A stretch of 64,000 nucleotides of DNA from Schizochytrium sp. TIO01 (Eukaryota > Sar > Bigyra > Thraustochytrida > Thraustochytriidae): contig SMSO01000031.1 of the NCBI GenBank assembly GCA_004764695.1, positions 7,559,261 through 7,623,260 on the forward strand, given 5' to 3'. The notes beneath the pieces are model-generated. The model saw nothing but the letters and a program-made list of their open reading frames with translations. It was not told the DNA's origin and made no database searches. The translations under genes and the position numbers were made by a program. Below, in pieces: positions 10,201 to 19,705 of this stretch. Every line of letters begins with the position of its first letter. Positions within the stretch are counted from its first letter, which is position 1.

Positions 10201-11263
10201 TACTGAGGGTTTGTATATTTTTGACTGGATATCAGGAGTTCTCTGTAATTCTGTACGAGTTGCCAATCGCTGTACTCTTGGGCTAGAATTTGTGGCTGTC
10301 AAGCAAGCTGGCACCAATGAAGATAAGTGCCTCGCTCTTGTTGACCAGCAGGGAGGTATCCAGATTTGGCACTGCCTGGGTCGTTCACTTTTCCTTGATT
10401 CTAGACTGTCACGCGCTGATGCAGGCGCATGTTGTTTGACTCGTTCAGGTATATATGGCTCGCTCCAAGGCTCTCTATGCCACATCACTGAGCCTGGAGT
10501 TGTGAAAGCAACTTGCAATGAGGAAGGAGTTCCGGTTCTCGCCTTATTTGAGGACCAAGCAGGTTTCGTTTCTGGGTGCGCAGATGGTTCACTTAAATTT
10601 TGGACTCTTGCGCTTCAGGAAATCCCTGTTCGTAAAACTGATCGTCTAAAGTTCTCACAGCCGGTGGTAGCTATTTTCAGGACTCCCAAAACAGCAGAAC
10701 TCATTTTACAAACTGCTGATGGACATATATATGCCAACAAGGACCCGCTTCAGTCTTTTGACATCAATGCGTGCTTACATCTGCGAAAACCGCCTGCGTT
10801 GCCGTATCATATGGCTCAAGTGTTCAATGCGGCCGAAGCATCTCCAACGCTGGTACAGAAGCAGTTCAAACTCGAGAATGGAAATATTCTGACTGTGCAC
10901 GGGGCGCAGTTAAGCATCAGGGGAGGGGGTACTTCTGAGGAGTACAAGTTGAATCTGGACGACAGTACAAAATATATTGCTCTCAGCTCTAATCAGGCTG
11001 TACTCGCCATTGTTTCGAAAACAAACGATCTTTATATTATAGATGCTAATACAGTGACCCTGCTTTACTTTTGGCCGAGCTCAGAGATTGTTGAAACCGT
11101 GCAAACACTTCGATTTAATAACGGTGGCAATAAGGCAACTACTTCTCTATATGGTCAAGTTAATGTTGCGCAGAAATCCTATGGAGCCAGCAAGCTTGAC
11201 GTACAGATGTTCGAACAGCTGCTAGTGAATGGGACTCCATTTTCATACAAGACATCTTTCTAA
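7250..11263 (+). CDS. EMAP-like (EML-type) WD40-repeat microtubule-associated protein
   Basis: A 1337-residue protein dominated by WD40 repeats. Residues about 328-366 (YRLAATLGFNTTV, then a block ending IIYAVGNVIAL) followed by YFYGHATPVTALAVHPNGRW match the junction between the HELP-type segment and the first WD blade in echinoderm microtubule-associated proteins. At least two propellers follow, with blades such as FVSGCADGSLKFWTL near the C-terminus, as in EML proteins with tandem atypical propellers. The N-terminal 150 residues contain a helical region with one EF-hand-like loop (DIDSDYIDSIE, about residue 102) lacking the usual spacing. EMLs bind microtubules or tubulin, and protist members are often ciliary. 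Start is a true ATG; no intron is apparent over 4 kb. Assignment to the wider EMAP/EML group is fairly sure; to a named orthologue it is not. A ciliary WD40 (CFAP-like) protein is the main alternative. Confidence 0.85.
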   Translation: MQVRRESGETRLPTLSAHSPLPEAFHNLPRDCLERVWDALVEEGSGVYLSRSAFQNVFGVVDEEVKVAADPADTPPSLAKYGQQFHPRRSPLDDLFETYALDIDSDYIDSIEVLGAIILASNQLARREKALLLRDYCMLFSVLNVACVINGASVALTGKRKLTSEQEIANCEVRDLNTWIDHFPHRPIPIRVQILSVAPHVAEENLKIIVNGQAFAFPVDGIIIVTAKSGTPATIGSSTLFLKEGKHMLKNKSENDYMAEVLVAELDGLDNVGDETTTCADDEDEEDFAFQQRAKAAGIVAGKEGYEMHQNTAIRAIKPQAELCQPLEEPYRLAATLGFNTTVAPCQVAKGDIIYAVGNVIALESTAQSSSAEEEQSARKVRYFYGHATPVTALAVHPNGRWIFSASQNSRKILAWDTGSLKLLFSIDSVITSSRMLCISQCGRGVFCMNPSDNLYAFYEINERGPTKFVHSARLPLELKLCAAELLNSKEVILAGSHVVRLTCDGSLVRMRWGKTAPKATQTSLAVVPSTRTCVTASRESGHVYIWSNDVCMYDRKLDEPVCAVSIGQGRGAFVCGLADGTLCLLSSRNLEPLPGNLGSSAQPLLQSSISSAWTTLVTGASALLGINSKGVLISMPYSDLMNPQHWQILQEGHGGDMNSSVTWAWVSPSMLVTAGSDAAIHLWQVMKKANQEEATLHKIAQFETAGLVRSIAGWGKRIFVALDNHQIQCFDLGNSGWTAMHTKSSFITCSLARIDMLAASDDLLAACCFKTREVEVRSISGGKLVARLKFDAGVLRKPIGLQMWFGYVERMDNVILQLGGSMGWDTKTWQSLTEIPSGAKKINEFSPQAPASVFSIRNLDTALHFMERMPNVKVDINSTLVPNSQMPTYQHRVIRLPQASESGVNTSKMKSKTDTGAATGANGVICTNAKTVRAIAYHASSASTCFALATDQNYIEVNDYKLNVNGVVQALAFDEEKHVAVSTTEGLYIFDWISGVLCNSVRVANRCTLGLEFVAVKQAGTNEDKCLALVDQQGGIQIWHCLGRSLFLDSRLSRADAGACCLTRSGIYGSLQGSLCHITEPGVVKATCNEEGVPVLALFEDQAGFVSGCADGSLKFWTLALQEIPVRKTDRLKFSQPVVAIFRTPKTAELILQTADGHIYANKDPLQSFDINACLHLRKPPALPYHMAQVFNAAEASPTLVQKQFKLENGNILTVHGAQLSIRGGGTSEEYKLNLDDSTKYIALSSNQAVLAIVSKTNDLYIIDANTVTLLYFWPSSEIVETVQTLRFNNGGNKATTSLYGQVNVAQKSYGASKLDVQMFEQLLVNGTPFSYKTSF

Positions 11264-11425
11264 CTGCGACCAGATAATGGGTACTTATATCCTTGATGTT
11301 TATATACGGACTATATGTTTTAATTTCAAATTAATTTTAATCACCACTTAATGGAGATCTATTGGGATAGGAAAAACTGCAAACAACCAAAAGCACACAT
11401 TGAGGAAATAAAAGGGCCGACATCT

Positions 11426-12733
11426 TTAGTATTTACTTTCTGCACCTCTTGCAGTTAGCTCATTACGCTTAACAATATTTGCTAGAGTTCCCGCTGACCT
11501 TTCCATTAAATTCTTACGAACATCAAAAGACACCAGACTAGGAAATTTAAGAAGTGATTTAACTAGGTCTTCTCCATCTTCTTCTGTGATTTCGTTGCAA
11601 GAAAGATCTAAAGCCGCCAAGGCTGATGTGCCTGAGAGAAATAAGTTACAGATGGATTGGGCAGATTCTGACGCAAGAGAGTTAGAACTAAGATTGAGAA
11701 TAGCGAGCGTCGAGTTTCGCGCGACACCTTCCAGCAAAAGTCGGCCACCTTCGTCTGTAAGGCGGTTCAGTCGAAGATTCAATTCGAGTAGACTAGCGTT
11801 ATGTCGAAGTGCTCGACCGAGGTAGCGCCCTCCTTCAACGTGAATTTGATTATCACAAAGATTGAGAGTAGAAACCACTGATTTCGGACCAAGAAGCTTG
11901 CTAATCAAACGTACACCATGATTGGTAATTTTATTATGCGAAAGGTCAAGATGCGTCACTGTGCAATTTGTAATGAGTCCAGTCATGAGCATCTGTACCA
12001 TGTCATCATCGATAAGGTTGCAGGGCAGGCAGAGAGTAGTCAAAGTAGAGGAACTCTTAATAGCTCGTGCAAGTGATCCAGCGTCACTCATTCTCATTCC
12101 GAACAATGATCGTTCATACTGCATACCAATCCTTTTAACGCCATAGGTTAGCTCGACTCGGCAGAGGTTGGGAAGATGTTCAAATAATAAAACAGGATCA
12201 AAGTGAGACAAAAGCTGGCCGATACGGAGCTGGAAAACAAAGTCCTCCGAAGCACGTAGATGTGCGAGAATAGACTCTTCGGTAACAGTATCGCTTCCAC
12301 CATTGGGTGTGTATTCTTCGAGTAGATCTTGCAAAGTCCGTTCAAGAAACAATTGTTTCCAAGTCATGCCGTGATTTGCGATCTCTAAATGCTTCCAAGG
12401 TTTTGACATGGACCGACGTTTCCAATAATTTTCATCGTAAATGTGAGCAGCAGCAATCTCGATATCAAGATCCAGGTCTAGCAATGCTGTGAGCAAGGGG
12501 ATTTGCTTGTCTGGGACTTTGTTGATTATCGGGCGTGCTTCAAAGTTTTTGGCGATAGCCTTGAGACAAAGCGTTCTCAAAGAGTCAATTGGATCCTCGT
12601 CATCGAAGACAAATCGCCCGCTCGTTGGAGTCTTCCCTGGGCGCGCTTCAAGGAGCCTACTCTTGAAGCGTTTTACTTCGTCAGCTACAGCAATTGCCGT
12701 GGTTGTGTTGCCTATGCTTGCGTCCATCATCAT
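11426..12733 (-). CDS. DRC5: dynein regulatory complex subunit 5 (TCTE1-like leucine-rich-repeat protein)
   Basis: A 435-residue protein. The longer open frame starts at GTG (12775), so the ATG at 12733, first of three consecutive ATGs, is the likely start. Before the LRRs lies a region typical of TCTE1/DRC5: an A-x-x-I-Y-D-E-N-YWKRR block near residues 95-107, a following block with WKQLFLERTLQDLLEEY, and LPNLCRVELTYGVKRIGMQY leading into the repeats. Residues about 215-415 are RNI-type leucine-rich repeats with LxxLxLSxNxIxxxG units. DRC5 is part of the nexin-dynein regulatory complex between outer doublets of motile axonemes, where it helps set dynein activity and waveform. Length is somewhat shorter than the human protein (about 500 residues). 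The gene is convergent with the WD40 gene, with only 162 bases between stops. Its presence implies a motile cilium. A generic LRR protein is the alternative, but the pre-LRR block argues against it. Confidence 0.87.
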   Translation of the reverse strand: MMMDASIGNTTTAIAVADEVKRFKSRLLEARPGKTPTSGRFVFDDEDPIDSLRTLCLKAIAKNFEARPIINKVPDKQIPLLTALLDLDLDIEIAAAHIYDENYWKRRSMSKPWKHLEIANHGMTWKQLFLERTLQDLLEEYTPNGGSDTVTEESILAHLRASEDFVFQLRIGQLLSHFDPVLLFEHLPNLCRVELTYGVKRIGMQYERSLFGMRMSDAGSLARAIKSSSTLTTLCLPCNLIDDDMVQMLMTGLITNCTVTHLDLSHNKITNHGVRLISKLLGPKSVVSTLNLCDNQIHVEGGRYLGRALRHNASLLELNLRLNRLTDEGGRLLLEGVARNSTLAILNLSSNSLASESAQSICNLFLSGTSALAALDLSCNEITEEDGEDLVKSLLKFPSLVSFDVRKNLMERSAGTLANIVKRNELTARGAESKY

Positions 12734-14568
12734 ACTTATATAATGATGGTTTTGACAAGGTCCGTTTCCTTTCACGCTTCAGTTTTCTGCTCGACGACGC
12801 TCCCAACCAGCTCCGCAAGTTGATTGAATGCTTAAAAGGACACTCTTGCCTGCCCAATTTGGCAACCTCTACACCAGGCTGCCAACTCGTCCTTGCTGAA
12901 AAACTTCAAACACAGCTGAGCAGGTTTCGGAACTATTTCCTTTGAGCTACGAATACATTTACCCAGCATTATTATTCATAAGGAAAATAAGACTATGGGA
13001 ATTACACACCTTCCGGCATTCCTCAAAGTTGCAATGGAAAACAATGGTACAAGCTTTGGAAAGGAAAGGAAGAAAATATGCCCCTCACGCATCTTAAATC
13101 AATTAGACGACCTGAGCGAATAACAGGAATAATCTGGTATGGAATCTGGCATGGACAAGGATTAATAAAGATGTATGGTTTATACATCAGAACTGATAAG
13201 CCTACTTCTGATTCCCTTTCATGAAGCGCATTATTAGCTTGAAGAAGTCTCTCCTTATTCGGCTTTCATAACGGACCTATAAGTCTCTTTATGAACCTAT
13301 TTAAGTCTCTTATAATTCATGTCCTCTACTTGTCCATTTGGCCAAATCTATTAGGCCCTGTGCTCAAGGAGTGGTATCTTCAATTGCCGAGGAGCTCAAC
13401 TTGTCTAGTTACCACGTGCGGTTTGCTTTACAGCCTCTAGAGATGTTTGAACAGCCCAACCAAAGCATGGAATTGATAGCCTATGCTGGTACGTTAACGT
13501 CTTTTTTCTTTCAAAGTGAGAGAGCAAAGAAAATAAAAGAAATCCCCTTGAAAACTAACCACCACAATAGCAATGATAGGGCCCTATAATAATTGGTAAT
13601 CAATCATCTACATTGCGTTTTCAATTTAATTTCTTAAATATTAATTATTTAAAAGATAAAATAAATAAGAATGAACTAAAAGCTGCTTATAAAGGCTAAC
13701 TGACCATCATCTAACGACCGTGGCGGTTGCTATAGCTTTCTCTAGCACTTGCTAGCGGGGCAATCTTTGAGGCGGATTCACTTCGATGGAGATCGATTGA
13801 TTTGAAGAATGTAGCTTCAGAAGAAGGGCAACGTTATATGGAAACACGATAGAGAGCCAACTCACATGCTTCTGCAGGAACAGTTTAGAGTCGGATTGCT
13901 CTGAGAGCAAGGCTTCCCATTCACTCGTCATTGATTTATTTATCTCTACGATTCATGGCTAGCCAGCTGTTCTCTCCTAATGATCTGCAATGAGCTGAGG
14001 AGACCAAAGTTCATGAAAATTGCAATGCTGCGAATCGCACTGTCGAAACAAAGAGCATGTCACTGGCAGCAAAAGCTGTGCAAGATTACGCACGCACCTA
14101 GCAAAGGCAGCGTCTTGGGCACATCTTGAAGAGAGCAGCTGCTGAGACCAGACGCGGCATCTAAATGTTGCACAAATCAGAAAGCACCCAAATCAGAGGA
14201 TGGCAAGCAAGCTACTAATAATATAATAGATTGAAAGAGAGAGAGCAACAACTATTTGGGCTATTGTGGAGCACAATAGAGAATAGTGGCTCTGCACAGT
14301 GAGTTATAGGATACTCCACAGTGAAGAGCGCGTTATAAGCTAGTGAGGAAAGAGGGAAAGACGAACATCTTGGATAGGTAGGTATTGATAGAGAATAATA
14401 ATGAGATATGATGAAAGAAAAGTAGTTTTTAATGATCTACTGTTTCTTATCAGTCGATCGATCGATCGATCAATCATTTAATCAACAGCGAGATCGATTG
14501 ATCGATTGATTGATCGATCGACACCGCCCCGTTGGTCGGTCTGCTCGGGTCGGTGGCTGCGGACTGAC
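12734..14568. other. divergent intergenic region between DRC5 and the DDT/WHIM gene
   Basis: About 1.8 kb separating two divergently transcribed genes; no convincing coding frame. It should hold both promoters. Its right end carries the GATC/GATT array described separately. A short open frame around 13338-13589 has no protein-like character. Confidence 0.6.
14453..14522. repeat. GATC/GATT array forming an inverted repeat in the presumed 5' UTR or promoter
   Basis: A left arm of repeated GATC ending in CAATC (14453-14475) and a right arm starting GATTGATC and ending ATCGAC (14508-14522) are complementary over about 15 bases. They are separated by about 32 bases that also contain a GATC/GATT block. 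The element ends about 47 bases before the ATG of the DDT/WHIM gene, so if transcribed it could fold as a hairpin in the leader. Confidence 0.75.
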
Positions 14569-17500
14569 ATGAAGTCACCCGCAGAGGACTCCGAGGCCAG
14601 CTCGGGCCTGAGCCCCTCTCCTGGCGGCAGCGAGGACGGGAGCGAGAACGAGATGGCCCATGACAGCGAGGACGCCAACGACCACGCCGAGGAGGACCAC
14701 GAGAATGGCTCCATGGATGGCAACAACGATGGAAAGGAAGAAGAAGAAGAGAAGAAGAATGAAATCAGGAGTAAGAGTACTGGTAAAGGCAAGAACAACA
14801 CCAGCAAGAATGCCAGCAGCAAGACTGAGAAAAATGGCAAAAGCCCGAAGAACGCCAGCAAAAACGTTGATGATGCAGAAGTCAGCGATGACAGCGATGA
14901 CAGCGATGAAGATAATGCCAAAATGAAGGAGGACTCTGGCAAAGAAAGCGACGATGAGATTGGTAACGACGCCAAGATAAAAAAGAAGAAAACCACCAAC
15001 GACGTGAAGAAGAGCAGGAAGCACAAGAAGGAGGACTCTGGAGATGAGGATGATAACGCTAATCTCACAGAATCTGGCAAGATGGAGAAAGCCAAGAAGA
15101 AAACTGATGGTGAGAAAAAGGGCAAGATTATCATCAAGATGAAGAATAATGAAGGCAGCGAGAATCCGGACGTTGCAGCGCTCATGGAGGGCCTGAGCGA
15201 CGACGACGACGACGACGACGACGATGATGGTGATAATGACGATGACAATGAGAACGGCGGCGACGACGGCGACGAAAGGTCCAAAAACGGAAGCAGAAAG
15301 AAAGGATCGAAGGCCGGCAACGACGATGACGAAGACGATGAAGACGACGAAGACGATGATGGCAGCAAGAAGAAACGACGACGCAAGAAGGGAGAGTCCC
15401 GTGGCAAGCGTTCCTTCGAGGACCTCATCACAAAGATCCTATATGAGCACAGAAGGTCTGTCAAAGGCGTCACCACACAACAGCTCAAAAAGGAGATGCT
15501 TAATAAATACGGATGCGGATCCGCGAGGTTCATGCAGCACTTCCAGCTCGCGGTGAGCCGCATGCACAAAGAGCATAAGTTGCTAAAGCTAAGTCACAGG
15601 TTTAAATTGGACAAGAAGTATCAGGCGAAGCTCCACAATGCTGAGTTGAAGCGCGAGCGCGAGCGCAAGGACGCAGACCTGAAACGTAGGCTCAAGACGG
15701 GCGATGTGACGATTGACGAGCTGCAAACCATTCATCGCAAGGAAGAAGCTGAGAAGCAGCGTAAGGAGGAGGCCAGAAAGAAAGCTCAAGAACGACGCGA
15801 TGCTAAAGCCAAGGAGCGTGCTAAGAAGGAAGAAGCTGAAGGCAAGACTAAACCCAAGAATAAAGCAAAGACAAAGGGCGACAAAAAGGACAAGAAACCC
15901 AAGAGCGATAAGAAGGAAAAAAGTACGGAGAAGAAGAAAAAGAAGACCTATACACCGGGACTGCCAAAACCACCCCTGCCGGTGATTGACCTTCCGTATG
16001 ATGCAGCTGTGCTCCAAGACCTTATGGCTATTGTAGAATTCTGCTGCGAGTTCTCACACATTGTCAAACTCACGCCCTTCAGCGCGGAGATGCTCTACAA
16101 AGCTCTCAACGACACCGAGGTCACACCACTCCTTCGGGAACTCCATCTTGTCTTCCTCGGGCTTTGCCTCGAACCTGAGATGAACCAAGATGAAAAGGTT
16201 GTACGTTGGGATTGGTTCAAAATGCTCAACTCTCTTACTTGGCAAGAAATCCTGCGCCGCTACCTTATAAGGAGCACTGCTCTCCTTGGCTCTGAGTGGC
16301 CGCCTTATGAAGAGCTCGTATCTGCTCAGAAACACTTGCAGAACGAGAGCTACGTTACCCTCAGTGTGGTTCAGAAGGTTGCGATTATCCGGGCCCTCAT
16401 CGACGAGGTCCAATCCCACCCTGAAATTGTTGAGGAGGTGGACCGTCTCACCAAGGAGCTTCTCGCCCGCTCAACAAAGCTGTACCACATGGATATGGCC
16501 GTCCGCAGACAAATCAATCTCGTCCAAAAGCACCAAGCCCTTCTTGAGCAAGGAAAAGACGCACCTTATAATGAGGACTTCAATGCTCTCGGCGAGGCTA
16601 ATTCGAACGCCGCTGCTGCCAGCTCTTCACGCCGTGGTAAAAAGAAAGCACCGGAACCTGAGGAAACCTCTGATGTAGAGGACGGCGAAAATGACGATGA
16701 TAACCATGATGATGATCAGGACTCTACTAGTGGAGGCAAAGGGAAGGGCGGCAAAGCTTCTGCTGCTTCGAAAGCACGCGGTGGCAGAAAGTGGAAGAAG
16801 ATGAAGACCCTTGAGGACCTCGAAAAAGTTTCTGAGCCTATTAGTGGAGCCAAGTTGAAGGCTCGCAAGGCTTACTTTGAACAAAGAGCCAAGGAGCTTG
16901 CCAAGATGAAGGATGACCTTGTGCTTGACTTTGGTGTAGACAAATTCGCCAACTTTCGTCTTCGTGCTGAGGCCTGGGGAAAAGATGCTAAGGGCAACGC
17001 ATATTGGACATTCCGAAGTGACCCTGGCCGTTTGTGGATTTATGGACCCGGCGTCCGCGGAGAGCGCCATGCTCGCGAGAAGGCCCTTGGGATTAAAACC
17101 CCAAAACATTCGGACTCTTCCAAAGAAGATAAATCCAAGTCATCTCAGTCGTCGAAGGTCAATGTTGCGATCCCAACTGTGGACACCAAGGTTGAGACAG
17201 TTCAAGAGAACATCCACGAAGCCGAGGGGGCAGCCGTAGTCCCTGGCGCCAGCCCGACTTCTCGCGAAGCTCTCAAGAGATGGAGGTTTTACGACACTGT
17301 CGATCAGTTCGATGGTTTCCTTGTATCTCTTGACCCAATGTACAATCGGGAGCGCCATCTTAAGGAAACACTTACTGATTTTCGCCGTTTTGTTACGTAC
17401 AACATGGTCACTGAAGCCGAGCGGGAAGCAGCTGCCAAAAAAGCCGCTGAGGAGGAGACCAAAAGGGAGGAAGAAGCTAGGCAACGCGAACAGGAGCAAA

Positions 17501-19440
17501 ACGCCAGTGGTGAGGACCAGAACGATGTGCCAAAGAAAGAAGCAGATGGAACACCAATTGAGGTGGAGGAAGTCATGGACTTTGCTGCTTTCAGACCGCG
17601 GCCTAAACGTAATGCTGCAAAGCAAGCTGAGGAGCAGATGCGCCAAAGCGGCCGAAGCGCAAAGAAACCTGCTGCTGTAGACCCGGAGCCACCTAAGGAG
17701 ACCAAGAAAAAACGGGAGAAGACCTGGAAAGACACTGATCCAGATGCATACAAGAAGTATCGCAACTTGATGAACCATGTGAATGGCCGAGAGCTGGATC
17801 TAAACAAACCTGATCCTGAAGACAATTTCCTTGATGATTTTGACCTCAAATTGTTCAAAGATGCAGAGCGTCCTGTGATTACTGCTCGCGTTCTCAAGAA
17901 GGACCTTGGTGAGCTCGCAAACTTTATTGAAGCTCATGGAGGCAAATTCGAATTGGAAAATGGGAAGGAAGATTTCGTTAAGGAGGCTGACGCCGTGCTT
18001 GGCGCATGGGCCAAGGAGGATAGTACAAAGAGTGAAGTCGAGAAATCTACGAAAATGGAAGAGCAGAAGGCTGACAATTCTAATCACATGGAGATTGACA
18101 CTACTCTTAACAGCGATGGTGAGAAGAACGGCAAGGTTGGTGTCAGTGCTCCCGAATCGGTTCTCTTTGACACAAAGGCACGCGCTGGCCTCGAGAAGAT
18201 TTGCATTACCTTGGAGCAGGCCGCCACGGAGGCAGTAATCGCCACAAAGAAACAGCAAATCATTGATGAGGCAGAGCGCATTAGGCAGCAAAAATTTGAA
18301 GAAGAACTCGAAAAGGAGCGTGAAGCCCAGCGTGTGGCTATGCAAGAAGCCCGGAAGCGCCGCAATGACGAAAGACGCCGTGCCGCTTCGGTGAAGCGCC
18401 GCCGAGACCTGGCGTTGCGTAGCGGGCGTAACACACGCAGCGCAGCAAGTGCGCGGAAAACACGGAAGCGCACAAAGCGGGACGAAATCCCAGAGGCTAC
18501 ACTCAGCGGTCGAATCGTCAGACGAGTTAATTACCGGGAAGGCGCCTCTGAAGATGGTTCTGATTCTGATTCTGAAGGGGATGAGGATGTGGTCTATCGC
18601 CATATGGAGGAAGAAGATGATGATGACGAAGAGGATATCCGGGCAGACGAGGTTGATGACGAAGAGGACGAGAATGATGAAGAGAAGGAGCTCGAGGATT
18701 CCGATAAAGAGGACGAGAAAGAGCTTAAGGAGGCTGTAAAGAAGAAGATGGCAAAGGCTGAGGCCGAGGCCGAAGCAGCAGCAGCAGCAGCAACAACGAC
18801 AACCTCTGTCGAAGAAGAGACCAAGGTAGATGTCCAGGAAGATATTGATATCGAAGTCTCTGGTGCAGAGGCCGAACGCATTCAAATGATGATTAAGCTG
18901 GAGACAAAGTTCCCTGTCGGTCTGCGTGTGCGCTGTGACTTGGAGCCTCAAGATCAGGTGAAATCTGAAGACACAAAGTCTGTACTTTCACCAAGTAAAG
19001 GACGGTACGTCTCTCACATGGTCAATGGCAAGGTTAAGTCTTTCAATCCTGCTTCGTACTTGTCAATGGATCGTGTACAAGATCTCTGGAGCATTGAACT
19101 AGAAAATGGCAAGACGATTACTCTTGACGAAAAGGAAACAAAGATTGCCTATGTGCGTTATCGTCGTTATGAACGCGAAAGCAACAATGTCAATGAGGAT
19201 GATAACGAAGAGGAGGACGATGGTGTTATGCACGTCGAAAATGAAGAAAATCAAGAGGAAAAACGCCGTATTCGCGTTTTATGGGGCTCGAAGAGTGAGC
19301 GTGACGCATGGTTACATACATTGCAAGCTTCGGAGACCTGTAGCGCATGGTCTTCAGCCATTTATCAACTTGCGAATCGCATTTTTGTCAACAACGCACT
19401 TTCTAACAATGCTGAGGAGGATGATTCGGATGACGCATGA
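14569..19440 (+). CDS. winged-helix/DDT/WHIM protein, accessory subunit of an ISWI-type chromatin remodeller
   Basis: About 1623 residues from the ATG at 14569; the frame extends up to a TTG at 14506, which is not a credible start. Positions below count from 14506. Residues 22-300 are low-complexity Lys/Asp/Glu/Ser with a run of Asp near 228-237. About 301-372 resemble a linker-histone/SAMD1-like winged helix (KRSFEDLITKILYEHRRS). A DDT domain sits at about 498-560 (AAVLQDLMAIVEFC). The WHIM motifs follow in order: WHIM1 about 592-650 (LGSEWPPYEEL), WHIM2 about 815-850 (RAEAWGKDAKGNAYWTF) and WHIM3 about 928-958 (FYDTVDQFDGFLVSLDP). In ACF1/BAZ1, Itc1 and relatives, DDT and WHIM bind the ISWI ATPase and linker DNA and set nucleosome spacing. 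A strongly basic segment lies near 1283-1327. A C-terminal region (about 1468-1550, FPVGLRVRCDL) could be a Tudor-like barrel, which is inference. No PHD or bromodomain is seen. Nuclear location is very likely. Confidence 0.9.
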   Translation: MKSPAEDSEASSGLSPSPGGSEDGSENEMAHDSEDANDHAEEDHENGSMDGNNDGKEEEEEKKNEIRSKSTGKGKNNTSKNASSKTEKNGKSPKNASKNVDDAEVSDDSDDSDEDNAKMKEDSGKESDDEIGNDAKIKKKKTTNDVKKSRKHKKEDSGDEDDNANLTESGKMEKAKKKTDGEKKGKIIIKMKNNEGSENPDVAALMEGLSDDDDDDDDDDGDNDDDNENGGDDGDERSKNGSRKKGSKAGNDDDEDDEDDEDDDGSKKKRRRKKGESRGKRSFEDLITKILYEHRRSVKGVTTQQLKKEMLNKYGCGSARFMQHFQLAVSRMHKEHKLLKLSHRFKLDKKYQAKLHNAELKRERERKDADLKRRLKTGDVTIDELQTIHRKEEAEKQRKEEARKKAQERRDAKAKERAKKEEAEGKTKPKNKAKTKGDKKDKKPKSDKKEKSTEKKKKKTYTPGLPKPPLPVIDLPYDAAVLQDLMAIVEFCCEFSHIVKLTPFSAEMLYKALNDTEVTPLLRELHLVFLGLCLEPEMNQDEKVVRWDWFKMLNSLTWQEILRRYLIRSTALLGSEWPPYEELVSAQKHLQNESYVTLSVVQKVAIIRALIDEVQSHPEIVEEVDRLTKELLARSTKLYHMDMAVRRQINLVQKHQALLEQGKDAPYNEDFNALGEANSNAAAASSSRRGKKKAPEPEETSDVEDGENDDDNHDDDQDSTSGGKGKGGKASAASKARGGRKWKKMKTLEDLEKVSEPISGAKLKARKAYFEQRAKELAKMKDDLVLDFGVDKFANFRLRAEAWGKDAKGNAYWTFRSDPGRLWIYGPGVRGERHAREKALGIKTPKHSDSSKEDKSKSSQSSKVNVAIPTVDTKVETVQENIHEAEGAAVVPGASPTSREALKRWRFYDTVDQFDGFLVSLDPMYNRERHLKETLTDFRRFVTYNMVTEAEREAAAKKAAEEETKREEEARQREQEQNASGEDQNDVPKKEADGTPIEVEEVMDFAAFRPRPKRNAAKQAEEQMRQSGRSAKKPAAVDPEPPKETKKKREKTWKDTDPDAYKKYRNLMNHVNGRELDLNKPDPEDNFLDDFDLKLFKDAERPVITARVLKKDLGELANFIEAHGGKFELENGKEDFVKEADAVLGAWAKEDSTKSEVEKSTKMEEQKADNSNHMEIDTTLNSDGEKNGKVGVSAPESVLFDTKARAGLEKICITLEQAATEAVIATKKQQIIDEAERIRQQKFEEELEKEREAQRVAMQEARKRRNDERRRAASVKRRRDLALRSGRNTRSAASARKTRKRTKRDEIPEATLSGRIVRRVNYREGASEDGSDSDSEGDEDVVYRHMEEEDDDDEEDIRADEVDDEEDENDEEKELEDSDKEDEKELKEAVKKKMAKAEAEAEAAAAAATTTTSVEEETKVDVQEDIDIEVSGAEAERIQMMIKLETKFPVGLRVRCDLEPQDQVKSEDTKSVLSPSKGRYVSHMVNGKVKSFNPASYLSMDRVQDLWSIELENGKTITLDEKETKIAYVRYRRYERESNNVNEDDNEEEDDGVMHVENEENQEEKRRIRVLWGSKSERDAWLHTLQASETCSAWSSAIYQLANRIFVNNALSNNAEEDDSDDA

Positions 19441-19705
19441 AATCCATCATAACACTAAAACTAAAACACATTTTTTAAAATCAAGAAATATTTGAGAAAA
19501 CAGAGTCTCCTGTCTTTACTAAGCCGGATCGGGAATACTACAGTTTAGCTACTTTTAAGAAAGAATAAAGAAGTGTCCGACGTGATTTCCAATTATGTCT
19601 TTCCCTAACTTTTAAAAAGATAGTAGTCATTAGTAAAAGAGATTCTTGTGTACACGTCTTTGTTTAAATTTTCTACAACAAATGTGGCTTTAGTCTCACA
19701 AAGAA

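Noticed and set aside
12734..12775. N-terminal extension of DRC5 by 14 residues
   Set aside because: It begins at GTG; three ATGs in a row begin at 12733.
14506..14568. N-terminal extension of the DDT/WHIM protein by 21 residues
   Set aside because: The extension begins at TTG and reads through the GATC repeat; the first ATG is at 14569.
17800..18951. Long antisense frame opposite the DDT/WHIM gene
   Set aside because: A shadow of Lys/Glu-rich coding sequence on the other strand; such composition keeps the antisense frame open.
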